The position numbers were made by a program, and so were the translations under genes. Positions 28,874 through 36,786 of a stretch of 40,538 nucleotides of DNA are shown one piece after another (position 1 is the first letter of the stretch; the number at the start of each line of letters is the position of its first letter). Under the pieces are notes generated by a model. It was given only the letters and a program-made list of their open reading frames with translations. It was not told the DNA's origin and made no database searches. Source of the stretch: Coriobacteriaceae bacterium AM48-5 (GTDB lineage Bacteria > Actinomycetota > Coriobacteriia > Coriobacteriales > Coriobacteriaceae); NCBI GenBank assembly GCA_027669525.1, contig JAQEDJ010000019.1:1-40538 (forward strand), given 5' to 3'.

Positions 28874-29168
28874 CAAACCTCCGATGCGCCGTCCATGTTC
28901 AGACTCAAGGATTTTAGTTTAGACGCTAGCTGGGACACAACACACGTTGCGCACATCAATATCCCTTTCCTCAACCCAAGAATCGGCAGCGAAGCATGGC
29001 ACGCACCCCCATATCCATCGTTAAGCCAAATAAAGCCAATACTCTTCGAAAATCATTCCTAATAATTAATAACGACCCTCAAATACTAAAAATGTCTCCG
29101 GATAACGAGGACGCTTAAGCAACGTCTTAACAACAATCGCTTTCAACTCGGGCTTTCCATACGGACCC
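28874..29168. other. AT-rich intergenic region without a visible gene
   Basis: This 295-base gap between the methylase start and the HNH nuclease stop contains no credible ORF, hairpin or repeat. It must contain the promoter of the methylase; no consensus pair stands out. Confidence 0.5.
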
Positions 29169-29945
29169 CTACCCCTTAAACACCATATCGTTGTGATATT
29201 CAATAAACTCAGCTCTTGGGGCGAATCGTTTCGGAAGCGTAATCGGCTCTCCGTTGTAGCGCCACAAGTACTCGTCCTCAGGAGTTTCGTGCTCGACCAC
29301 GCTAGACACCACTATCTTTAGGTCCTTCGTAATGGTGATTAGTCCCCGGTCGAACGCTTTATCGTGCAATGCGTTCAAAAGCAAGCCGTTGTCGGGCGCG
29401 AGTCGCTCCGTCTTTGGATCAGAGACTTTCCAGGGCTTGATATGGCTAGCAACCAACAGAGCCTTGTTCGTTAGCCCCGTCAAGCAGCATCTTGAATCGT
29501 AATTGACGAGCAGGGTATTTCGAAAGAACTCCTGGTTCACCCGCATCGAAACAATTGCCTCGCGCTCCTTGCCCTCTGGCAAATCAAAGCCGATCGTCTC
29601 TTTCAGCTCATCACTTAGCGGTTCTTTAAAATCGAAACGGTTGAGGAAAACCTCAGTCGCCTCCTCGACAAGCTCATCACCAGCAGAGGAATACTCAGCC
29701 CAAACCATCTTGTCCATTTTGCTTGCATGGGTCATTCCAACCTTGCCGCGAGCACGTCGACGCTCATCGAATGATGCAAGGTTCCAGATTTTTAGAGCAA
29801 CCGCGCCCGGCGTTCTGCCAATGGCCTTAGCTAGCGCCTGGACATCCTCGTTTGTATCATCAACCTTTTTCGATGGTAGGGCGAGGTACAGAAACAGAGC
29901 CGCAAGGGTTTCTTCCCTCGACCATTTGCTTCCACGACCAGCCAT
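29169..29945 (-). CDS. HNH endonuclease
   Basis: A 258-residue protein. ATG 29945 is preceded by GAGGAG, whereas the start at 29966 lacks a site. The N-terminal third (SKWSREETLAALFLYLALPS, AIGRTPGAVALKIWNLASFD) is a DNA-binding helical region. The C-terminal half carries an HNH-type domain: CCLTGLTNKALLVASHIKPW, then APDNGLLLNALHDKAFDRG. The pattern SHIKPW-x-N-GL-x-L-x-x-D-x-A-F-D-x-G is the HNH_2 type common in restriction and phage-defence nucleases. It probably cleaves DNA. It follows the operon with the VirD4-like and ClpP-like genes, with a 78-base gap, and also borders the EcoRV-like pair. Confidence 0.85.
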   Translation of the reverse strand: MAGRGSKWSREETLAALFLYLALPSKKVDDTNEDVQALAKAIGRTPGAVALKIWNLASFDERRRARGKVGMTHASKMDKMVWAEYSSAGDELVEEATEVFLNRFDFKEPLSDELKETIGFDLPEGKEREAIVSMRVNQEFFRNTLLVNYDSRCCLTGLTNKALLVASHIKPWKVSDPKTERLAPDNGLLLNALHDKAFDRGLITITKDLKIVVSSVVEHETPEDEYLWRYNGEPITLPKRFAPRAEFIEYHNDMVFKG

Positions 29946-30023
29946 GATTGCTCCTCGCCCGCGCACCGCTCACGTAATAGGTCCAGGATAATCCCGCGGG
30001 GGACCGCGGCCGCCGCCTTTTTC

Positions 30024-30851
30024 TCATTCGTCGGTGAATGATTGAAACAACGGCACCTCCCTGCGCTCCTCATACCCTCGCTCAAGTTTCTTCCCAAGCT
30101 CGGCAGCGCAGCGCTTCGTTTCCTTAGAAAACAGGTCATCGATAGCCCTGTCGATTCGCGTGCAAGTCTGCCGGTGCTCGTTCTTCCAGGGCAGGTTGAG
30201 TCCCAAACTCGCATCCCAATAGCCGCCGAGTTTGGCGTTGATCACTTCCTCGGGATACAGCACGTCGCGGCGAATCCCTTCGATCGCCTCGTCCTCGTCC
30301 ATATCACAGGCTGTCTCGCCCTGCACGAGGCACTTGCGCAGCTCCTTTTGCGCCCGGATGCTGTTCAGCATGCGAACGCACACCACGGCCAAAAAGCGGT
30401 AGCGCTCGCACAGGTCCCACTCGCCGCCGAGCCATACGCGATAGCCCAGCATTTCGCTCGCGGACTCATCATCCATCAAGATCAATTCCCACGGACGTAC
30501 TTTGGCGAGCACATCCTCACCTAGCATTTGAACGCCGCCGCGTGTAAAGATGCACGGCTCCACGTCGTAATAGCCAAAGCCGTGGCCTGCACCACGACGA
30601 TTGATGACGTGCTTGGGCAGCAGGACGATATTGTCGCTGGGCTCGGGGTCAACCTTGCGCAGCTTTTTGACCTTGCGGCGGGCGCGCTTTAAGCTGCGCT
30701 CATTATCGACACGGCCGCGGCCGTCCGGCTTGCCGCCGTATCGCAGGGCAACCTCGCGCGCCAGGATCTTTGTGTCCGCAGCGCACAGCAGGTCGCTCAC
30801 GGTGGGCAGGTCTTCCCACTCAATGCCGTCGACATCCCAAATCCTGCTCAT
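30024..30851 (-). CDS. Unknown protein downstream of the ClpP-like gene
   Basis: A 275-residue soluble protein. ATG 30851 has AAAGAGG six bases upstream and gives MSRIWDVDGIEWEDLPTVSD; the longer ORF from 30917 lacks a site. Basic segments (NERSLKRARRKVKKLRKVDP) are followed by mixed alpha/beta sequence (YYDVEPCIFTRGGVQMLGED, YRVWLGGEWDLCERYRFLAV) and a charged C-terminal helix. No catalytic motif or membrane segment was recognised. It is the fourth gene of the minus-strand operon starting at 34083, 75 bases after the ClpP-like gene. Confidence 0.65.
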   Translation of the reverse strand: MSRIWDVDGIEWEDLPTVSDLLCAADTKILAREVALRYGGKPDGRGRVDNERSLKRARRKVKKLRKVDPEPSDNIVLLPKHVINRRGAGHGFGYYDVEPCIFTRGGVQMLGEDVLAKVRPWELILMDDESASEMLGYRVWLGGEWDLCERYRFLAVVCVRMLNSIRAQKELRKCLVQGETACDMDEDEAIEGIRRDVLYPEEVINAKLGGYWDASLGLNLPWKNEHRQTCTRIDRAIDDLFSKETKRCAAELGKKLERGYEERREVPLFQSFTDE

Positions 30852-30925
30852 GTTCAACCTCTTTCTGGCCGTTAAACTACGCGATCGTTCGCCCCGCTCT
30901 ATATGCCCACAAGACATGAGCCCCG

Positions 30926-31528
30926 CTAGAGCGCCTTCTTACTCGGAGCAATCGCCTCGTCCACCAGACCCAACTCCAGAGCGCGCCTGGCGTTGCACCA
31001 GCAGTCGCGCTCGGTGAGCTCGTGGAACTCCTGGGCGCTCAGGTTGCCATGCTCGGCCAGCAGCTCGTCCAGCTCGGCGCGCATGGCCGCCGTGTGCTGG
31101 GCCACGATCTCGATATCGGTCTGCTGCGCCATGCCCGTGCCGCCCATCAACTGGTGGATGAGCACTTGCGTGTGGCGGTATACCTGGCGGTGGTCGCCGC
31201 AGGCCAAGATCACCGCGGCCATCGAGGCCACGACGCCCTCGCCCACCGTGATCACGGGGCAGTCGAGCGACTGCATGGTGTCGATGAGCGCCAGCCCCGC
31301 CGTAACGCTACCGCCCGGGCTGTTGATGATGAGGGTGATGGGCTCGGTGGCGCTCTGATGCTCCAACACCAGCATGGACTTAATAAGGCCATTGCAGGTC
31401 ACATCGTTGACCTCGCCTTCCAGCAGCAGCACGCGGCTGTTAAGCAGCTCACTTGCCATATCGACGGCGGCAACGCGACCGTCCTTGGACTTCTTGATAA
31501 TGCTAGGCTCACGATACATAACGGACAT
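30926..31528 (-). CDS. ClpP-like ATP-dependent serine protease subunit
   Basis: A 200-residue ClpP family protein. The catalytic triad is intact: Ser102 in GVVASMAAV, His125 in VLIHQ and Asp175 in TERDCW. The INSPGGSVTAG oxyanion segment and the C-terminal ALELGLVDEAI are also typical. Housekeeping ClpP usually lies beside clpX or tig; here it sits between a VirD4/TraG-like ATPase and an unknown gene, so it is probably a dedicated accessory ClpP. AGAAGGGA precedes the ATG. A partner ATPase could be a host Clp ATPase or the ClpX-like protein of the other operon at 14024-15792. Name clpP applies to the family, not to the housekeeping copy. Confidence 0.85.
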   Translation of the reverse strand: MSVMYREPSIIKKSKDGRVAAVDMASELLNSRVLLLEGEVNDVTCNGLIKSMLVLEHQSATEPITLIINSPGGSVTAGLALIDTMQSLDCPVITVGEGVVASMAAVILACGDHRQVYRHTQVLIHQLMGGTGMAQQTDIEIVAQHTAAMRAELDELLAEHGNLSAQEFHELTERDCWCNARRALELGLVDEAIAPSKKAL

Positions 31529-31570
31529 GGTAATTCCCTTCTAAACGGAATCGGTAAGGAAGTAAAACGA

Positions 31571-31607
31571 GGCCGCACGGCTAGCGGCCAATGGAAGCCG
31601 TGCGGTC
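31571..31607 (-). terminator. Hairpin between VirD4-like and ClpP-like genes
   Basis: GGCCGCACGGCT (31571-31582) pairs with AGCCGTGCGGTC (31596-31607), one wobble, followed on the minus strand by CTCGTTTTAC. The weak T run suggests a partial terminator or attenuator lowering expression of the ClpP-like gene. Confidence 0.5.
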
Positions 31608-31642
31608 AAATAGGCAAGATTGAACGCGCGAAGCTGCAAGGA

Positions 31643-33127
31643 CTAATCCCTCAGCCACTTGGCCGCATTGGGATGGTCGCCGCAAAAATACTTCTTGGCA
31701 CGGAAGGGGCGCATGCCGGTTACTTTGACCAGGCAGTCGGTACGCGGCATAAGCCCCACCTCGCCCGGGGTTATCACGCAACCGCGCACATCGACGGCAG
31801 TACGCTCGGCGCCCACGTAATTGGTGCCCAGAACCGACTCGCCGCACAGATTGCTTATGTACTCCTGTGTCGCGATGTTGCTGCCGCCGCCCATGTAGAC
31901 CAAGCTGTCGCAGTTATCGAGGATGGTATGAGCTGTGGTTTCGCCATACACACCATCGAGCTGGCTCAACGACTGCGCGCACATCAAAAAGCTCATGCCA
32001 CGGCTGCGCACGGTCGCAATACTCCGCTCAAAATCGGGGATGCGGCCCACGTTGGGAAACTCATCCAGAATAAACTGCACGCGGCGCTGCAAATGCCCAC
32101 TAGGGCTGGCGTCGGCGCGGCGCTGGGCCAGGTTAAACAGCTGCTTAAGGGCAACGTTGGCAAGCCATGCATTGGTCGAGTCGTTGTCGCTCACCTTAAG
32201 ATCGATTACGCGCTTGCCCTCGTCGATACGGTCAAGACGCATTTCATCTTTCTCATAGACGCGCATGAGCTGGGGAGTCTTAAGCCGCGAGATGGTCGCA
32301 TTGAGTGTGATCAGAATACTCTTAAGCGTCCTATCGGCTGCTCCGCGAAAATCGCGGTACTGCTCAACGCCATACAGGTCCGCGTTCGCCAACTCATACC
32401 TGCCAAGAAATTCCTTGGACTCCACCTGCCCCACAAGGTAGTCCAACGGAAATCGGCCCTCGCCATCTCCCGTGACCTTGATGAGCGCGGCCAGCTTAAA
32501 GACGTTGTTTATCTTAAGGTAGCGGCGCGGAGCCGTGGGATCCCCACCCGGCGCAAATGTGCCGGCAAGGCACTCCAAAAGGAACAGGATTCCAATAATC
32601 GCTCGGAGCAGCAGATCGCTCGCGTTGTCCCAAAACGGGTCGTTCCTAAAGCTGCGCCCATCAGGATCGACCCCCTCCATGATTGCCGCCACTGTGGTGG
32701 GGATATCCTCGACATCCATCACGTAACGCAGAGGGTCGTATCCGGCCGACCGCTCGGGATTAACAGTATCGAGAACCGTTACCTCGTAGCCGTCCTCTTC
32801 AAAGCCTTTCCCCGTACGGCGCAGCAGCTCACCCTTGGTGTCTGTGACCACATAACAGCATTCGTGGTGATTGAGCAGGTTGGGCAAAACGAAACTCGCC
32901 GTTTTGCCGCTGCCGGTTCCGCCAAAGACAAACACGTTGTTGGACACGCTCGTCTCCCAGTGCTTATCGCCCTCGTAAAAAGCAACCGTGGCACCGTGCG
33001 CCAAGATCACATCGCGCTGCTCATCGCCGGACGACAGCGCCTGCATTTCCTCCTTGGTCGCCCACTTCTTGGCTTGATACTCCGTTTGCTGTGCGGCCTC
33101 GTAGCCGTACATCTTAATGACCGACAT
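31643..33127 (-). CDS. VirD4/TraG-like ATPase lacking membrane helices
   Basis: A 494-residue member of the type IV coupling protein family (hexameric FtsK/HerA-type DNA-pumping ATPases). Walker A is GGTGSGKT (69-76). The signature segments YVVTDTKGELLRRTG, FWDNASDLLLRAIIG, FILDEFPNVGRIPDFERSI (Walker B) and FLMCAQSLSQLDGVYG are all present. Normal VirD4 proteins begin with two transmembrane helices; here the protein starts with soluble sequence (MSVIKMYGYEAAQQTEYQAK) and none is visible. ATG 33127 has AAAGGGG upstream. No other conjugation gene (VirB4, VirB6, relaxase) is in the window, so it may serve in DNA processing or defence instead of transfer. Upstream is an unknown protein, downstream a ClpP-like protease. 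Confidence 0.85.
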   Translation of the reverse strand: MSVIKMYGYEAAQQTEYQAKKWATKEEMQALSSGDEQRDVILAHGATVAFYEGDKHWETSVSNNVFVFGGTGSGKTASFVLPNLLNHHECCYVVTDTKGELLRRTGKGFEEDGYEVTVLDTVNPERSAGYDPLRYVMDVEDIPTTVAAIMEGVDPDGRSFRNDPFWDNASDLLLRAIIGILFLLECLAGTFAPGGDPTAPRRYLKINNVFKLAALIKVTGDGEGRFPLDYLVGQVESKEFLGRYELANADLYGVEQYRDFRGAADRTLKSILITLNATISRLKTPQLMRVYEKDEMRLDRIDEGKRVIDLKVSDNDSTNAWLANVALKQLFNLAQRRADASPSGHLQRRVQFILDEFPNVGRIPDFERSIATVRSRGMSFLMCAQSLSQLDGVYGETTAHTILDNCDSLVYMGGGSNIATQEYISNLCGESVLGTNYVGAERTAVDVRGCVITPGEVGLMPRTDCLVKVTGMRPFRAKKYFCGDHPNAAKWLRD

Positions 33128-33165
33128 GTCACGGCCCCTTTCTTGTCGATGGTTCTGCGTAGTTG

Positions 33166-34083
33166 CTAGGAAATACGGCCGATGCCTTCGCCCTCCTTGG
33201 GGCTTGTCGCGCATGGCAACTTGACCGCGCCGTCAATCAGTCGCTCGGCCTGCGCCACATAGCTCTCGCGCGCCACGGTTGAGACCGTCCCGTCGCGCAG
33301 ATACGCAAGCAACGACTCGATCATCAGCTTGTCGAGCAGGTCGTATCCCTTGGCCTGAGCGTAGTTGAGGGTGTAGCGGTCCCGAAGCCTCTGTACCTTG
33401 GTTGCCAAATCGGTTTCCATCTTTTCCTCCCTGTAATAAAAGTTCTGCCGATTGTCCGAAAGCGCCTCAAACGGGCGTTTGACACATAGCTCGAAGTTGA
33501 AACGCGAACTCGCATCGAATACGCGTTGCTGAATCACGCGGTAACGTTCGAAAAACATGACGGCATCGTCTTCGTCCGCCGTAAATCCATGCGATCCATC
33601 GCGATGCACGTGGTCGCTGGGTCTTTTGTAGTCGATGCTTCGCACAAAGCGAGACGGAATGCGTCCCCCTTTTTCGGACGAGTACTTCATACCTGTCGAA
33701 ACCTGCTCAAACATGAGCACGCCGCTCGATTTAAAGCGCGGATTGCTTCCGTGCCGAAACAGGCTAATTAAGATGGCCATGCAGCGCATACAGTTATCGC
33801 GCTGGGGAAAGTACAGCGACAGCAAAGCGAGCGCCGCCGCGGCCAAAAGCTCGCGAGCCTCGTGCACATCGTCTCGATACTGCTCGGGCACCAGCCCGGG
33901 AATATCGGGTGAATGCTTTTCCAGTACGCCAACAAGCGCCTTAGCGAGGCGTTCAACGTTCTCCTCACCGCAGTACGGATACGGAAACGGCTTCTCTGCC
34001 TTCACGTTCTTTTCGCACATGCCACGGAGGTCTTCGTCGAGCGTGTTGAGGAATACCTCATAAATGTTGTCTTCGTTCTTCAT
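33166..34083 (-). CDS. Unknown protein, first gene of the VirD4-like operon
   Basis: A 305-residue soluble protein (AGGAAG upstream of the ATG). The N-terminal half is helical with an alanine/leucine-rich segment and a Cys-x-x-Cys (NCMRCMAILISL). The middle has DDAVMFFERYRVIQQRVFDA and the C-terminal half is a charged helical region (METDLATKVQRLRDRYTLNY). No enzymatic motif was recognised. It starts 289 bases from the divergent pseudo-methylase gene and ends 38 bases before the VirD4-like start, so it is part of that operon. It may be a structural partner of the ATPase. Confidence 0.65.
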   Translation of the reverse strand: MKNEDNIYEVFLNTLDEDLRGMCEKNVKAEKPFPYPYCGEENVERLAKALVGVLEKHSPDIPGLVPEQYRDDVHEARELLAAAALALLSLYFPQRDNCMRCMAILISLFRHGSNPRFKSSGVLMFEQVSTGMKYSSEKGGRIPSRFVRSIDYKRPSDHVHRDGSHGFTADEDDAVMFFERYRVIQQRVFDASSRFNFELCVKRPFEALSDNRQNFYYREEKMETDLATKVQRLRDRYTLNYAQAKGYDLLDKLMIESLLAYLRDGTVSTVARESYVAQAERLIDGAVKLPCATSPKEGEGIGRIS

Positions 34084-34241
34084 GGATGCTTCTTCCTGTC
34101 CGGTTGCAAATGTTTGTCGGTAAGTTTGTTCTAAGTTTTAGAATGTTCTGAGGCATAGGTAGTAGTTATTGACCTAACCTGCTGCTTCGTAAGTGAAATT
34201 GCCCTGCTCGATAGCGCAGTTTGCCTAAAGGCTGTATAGCG

Positions 34242-34305
34242 GTTGTATCAAGCAGTTAATATTGAGTTGGCTTTGGATTGCTTCGAGGATAGCACAGTGC
34301 ACTGT
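34242..34305. promoter_or_regulatory. Divergent control region with 12-bp palindrome and shared 12-mer
   Basis: GTTGTATCAAGC (34242-34253) is the reverse complement of 16888-16899. A perfect palindrome ACAGTGCACTGT lies at 34294-34305, upstream of the plus-strand gene at 34373, and is followed by AT-rich promoter-like sequence with TAATATAAAC. The remainder of 34084-34372 holds no gene. Confidence 0.5.
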
Positions 34306-34372
34306 TCTCGTCATTAGAAATTTTCAATTTTTTCTGCTAATATAAACCCACCAAGAAGAAAGGGCTCTATAC

Positions 34373-35812
34373 ATGCGTGAAACTACATCATCATTGCCAC
34401 GCCTCACCGCCGCCGCCCTCTCGCGCGCGCTTAACCTGGAACAAGGCAGTCGCCTGCTCACTGTCCGTCTGCCTGGCGCTGTGGATGCCGAAGATCTCGC
34501 TAAGTGCTTTACCCTAAACGGTAACGGCGTGCCCGATATTTGTGAGCTTGAACCCGGCAAGCAGAATGCAAGCGATGATGATGCAGCGCCGGTGTTTGTC
34601 GATGCATCAAACTACTACCGCGCAAATAAGCACGATATCGAAAAAGACAGTGCCGCGCTCATCGATTATTTAGAGCCTGGCTACCTTGATTTTTGCGACT
34701 GGGGTCCTTTTATTTGGTGCCTGTATGCTCTCGCCCTTTCGGGCCGCACTCGAGCAGCCGTGGTACTTCCCGCCGATTTACTTGATAAAGCTGAACAAGC
34801 ACGCACAATTTTGATACGCGAAGGGCTCATCGAGAGCGTCGTTTATTTGCCACTTTCCGAGCCCAGGCCCTACATGACAAGCGCGCTCCTCATACTGTCT
34901 TCAGGAAATCGCAGCGTTGCATTTCGCAGCGCAATTGAGCCCGGACCGCGTTTTCAATATGTGACTAAAACATCGTATTACTCTGATATCACCTTTTCTA
35001 TCTCTCCTGACTGGGCCCGCATTGATACCAATACGCCAAGATCGACGCCAATCGAAACGTCCACTTTTGCCACGCGCGAGCTGCTCCAACACCACGCCGC
35101 TCTCTCAAAAGGCAAAATCAGCCTCATCGCCATCACCCGAAACTACAGCGCCACACTCGGTGACTCTTTTACGCGAGTCGCGCCATTCATGCCCCGCGAG
35201 AGCACGACATCGAACGACATTGACGCAGTCGAGGTGCGCCGAATCTCATCTCAAGATTTTCAAGACGGCAACCTTCTACCCGCAGATGCTGTAGAGAGTG
35301 CAAATGGCTCGGATTCCAAAATCGTAAAGGTGAACCCCAGCGTTCTCGATCGATATGAGCTCCGCGCTGGAGATATCGTCATGCCACGCATGCTGGGTCG
35401 CTACGGCGCGTCCAACCTGCTCGTCGTCAGCGCCGATGACGCGAAGCAACACCTGGTTGCTTCGCATAACACCACCGTCATTCGCCCGTCGTTCCAAACG
35501 ATGACCGAAGAGGAGCGCGTAGTGTTTTCGGAGATAATCGTTGGATACCTTACCGAAGGCCATGGGGCGAAGCTGATTCAAGCATTAACTGAAGCAGCCA
35601 GCATCCGCGCCATCCGCCCTACCGACCTGTTCGAGATCGAAGTCCCGCCAGCGCTCGACCCGCGCACGCGCGAGTACAGCGAATCCATCAATCGCTTTGC
35701 CGAGGTCGTAGAAGCAAAGAAACAAGCCGAGACCGCTGTCGCCCAAGCCCAGCGCAACCTCGAAACCGCAAAGAAGGCCGTCACTCAGGTGGTCGACCAG
35801 GCCTGCGAATAG
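34373..35812 (+). CDS. Second catalytically dead HsdM-like plus HsdS-like fusion protein
   Basis: A 479-residue protein (AAAGGG eight bases before the ATG). The middle (WCLYALALSGRTRAAVVLPA, LIREGLIESVVYLPL, SALLILSSGN) is the characteristic HsdM segment after the catalytic motif, but no SAM-binding or NPPY/F motif exists. The C-terminal half has HsdS-like features: VRRISSQDFQDGNLLP, LRAGDIVMPRMLGRYGASNL, EIIVGYLTEGHGAKLIQALT, IRPTDLFEIEVPPALDPRTR, then a coiled coil of about 45 residues (EVVEAKKQAETAVAQAQRNL). It has the same architecture as 17110-18753 and the same position relative to its operon. It is probably a DNA-binding or regulatory component. Similarity is at the level of layout; overall identity looks low. 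Confidence 0.7.
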   Translation: MRETTSSLPRLTAAALSRALNLEQGSRLLTVRLPGAVDAEDLAKCFTLNGNGVPDICELEPGKQNASDDDAAPVFVDASNYYRANKHDIEKDSAALIDYLEPGYLDFCDWGPFIWCLYALALSGRTRAAVVLPADLLDKAEQARTILIREGLIESVVYLPLSEPRPYMTSALLILSSGNRSVAFRSAIEPGPRFQYVTKTSYYSDITFSISPDWARIDTNTPRSTPIETSTFATRELLQHHAALSKGKISLIAITRNYSATLGDSFTRVAPFMPRESTTSNDIDAVEVRRISSQDFQDGNLLPADAVESANGSDSKIVKVNPSVLDRYELRAGDIVMPRMLGRYGASNLLVVSADDAKQHLVASHNTTVIRPSFQTMTEEERVVFSEIIVGYLTEGHGAKLIQALTEAASIRAIRPTDLFEIEVPPALDPRTREYSESINRFAEVVEAKKQAETAVAQAQRNLETAKKAVTQVVDQACE

Positions 35813-35880
35813 CGCATAGGCAGTAGAAACGTCTTAAGCCGCGTCAGGAACTGGTCCTGCCGCCGGCTAAACTATCTAGA

Positions 35881-36771
35881 CTATTCCCATCCCGTGGTCT
35901 GAGGATTCCATTTGCACATATTCGCCGAACGGTCAAAGCACGGTACGTACAACCGATTGACGATCTCTTCTGCTCCAGTGATACTCCCCGCGAGATCAAG
36001 TACCCCCGCCTGCCTAGCCATCTTTACATACTGCGCAGAACCATTTTGTTTCCACCAGAGAGGCGCCACGAACTCTTCCGGCATTGCCACCTTGCGGACA
36101 GACGCTTCTTTCTCGACTCTCTCGATAAGTGTAGCCCCATCGATGAAGCAAGTTTTCGCGTACACCAAGATGTCGACTATATCCTTGATTCGCGAAGAGG
36201 CACGGCCCTCATGCGTCTCTATCATTGCGAGCAATTTATCTGCAAGGGCGCTCTCCACTCGGCATACTCGATAGTCGCAGACTGGGAGCCCCTCGATATT
36301 CAAACGATCGATCGGCGCGAGAACCTCAGGCTCAAGTCCCCGCACTTCATCAATTACCAAGTCAATTGAAATTGGCTGTAGCTTCTTGGTTCCCATAAAG
36401 GGGGTGAACCATACCTTAGCACCGCACCGATACTCATCTTCTTCTTTGATCTGCTCTGCACGATCAAAGACAAACGAAACGAAATCCTCCAGATCAATCG
36501 AAGCCGCCCGCACCAGATCGGCAACAGCCTCTTCGAGGCTCTCCTCTTGAGCAACCAAGTCAATATCTCTTGTGACACGCGCATCGAGCGTTCGCGCCAG
36601 GACGCTTTGACCACCTTTAAGCACAAAACGGCAGTCATCTTCTGAAAAAACGCGACATAGGAAGCGATGAAAGTAGAAACCAACGATTGCCCGATTAGTA
36701 TCCATTGGTGATTCTCTTGCGGCATTCCTAACAGCCATCTCCAATGCGGCAGGCGTTTTGTACTTCACCAT
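35881..36771 (-). CDS. abiEii: AbiEii-type nucleotidyltransferase toxin
   Basis: A 296-residue member of the AbiEii/MenT-like nucleotidyltransferase family, toxins of type IV toxin-antitoxin and abortive-infection modules. The motifs FVLKGGQSVLARTL and VTRDIDLV form the nucleotide-binding and metal-binding DxD-type site. RVESALADKLLAMIE and SRIKDIVDILVYAK are the later conserved helical motifs. GGAGG lies two bases before the ATG. It follows the antitoxin gene with a 15-base gap, the usual order (antitoxin first). It converges with the plus-strand pseudo-methylase gene at 35812. Confidence 0.85.
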   Translation of the reverse strand: MVKYKTPAALEMAVRNAARESPMDTNRAIVGFYFHRFLCRVFSEDDCRFVLKGGQSVLARTLDARVTRDIDLVAQEESLEEAVADLVRAASIDLEDFVSFVFDRAEQIKEEDEYRCGAKVWFTPFMGTKKLQPISIDLVIDEVRGLEPEVLAPIDRLNIEGLPVCDYRVCRVESALADKLLAMIETHEGRASSRIKDIVDILVYAKTCFIDGATLIERVEKEASVRKVAMPEEFVAPLWWKQNGSAQYVKMARQAGVLDLAGSITGAEEIVNRLYVPCFDRSANMCKWNPQTTGWE

Positions 36772-36786
36772 GTCCTCCGTTTCGCA

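Noticed and set aside
31022..33169. A 715-codon open frame on the plus strand opposite the ClpP-like and VirD4-like genes
   Set aside because: It is antisense to two clearly conserved proteins and is explained by GC-biased codon use in them.
30926..34083. A conjugative element core (because of the VirD4-like gene)
   Set aside because: No relaxase, VirB4, VirB6, pilus gene, integrase or oriT-like repeat was seen, and the ATPase lacks membrane helices.
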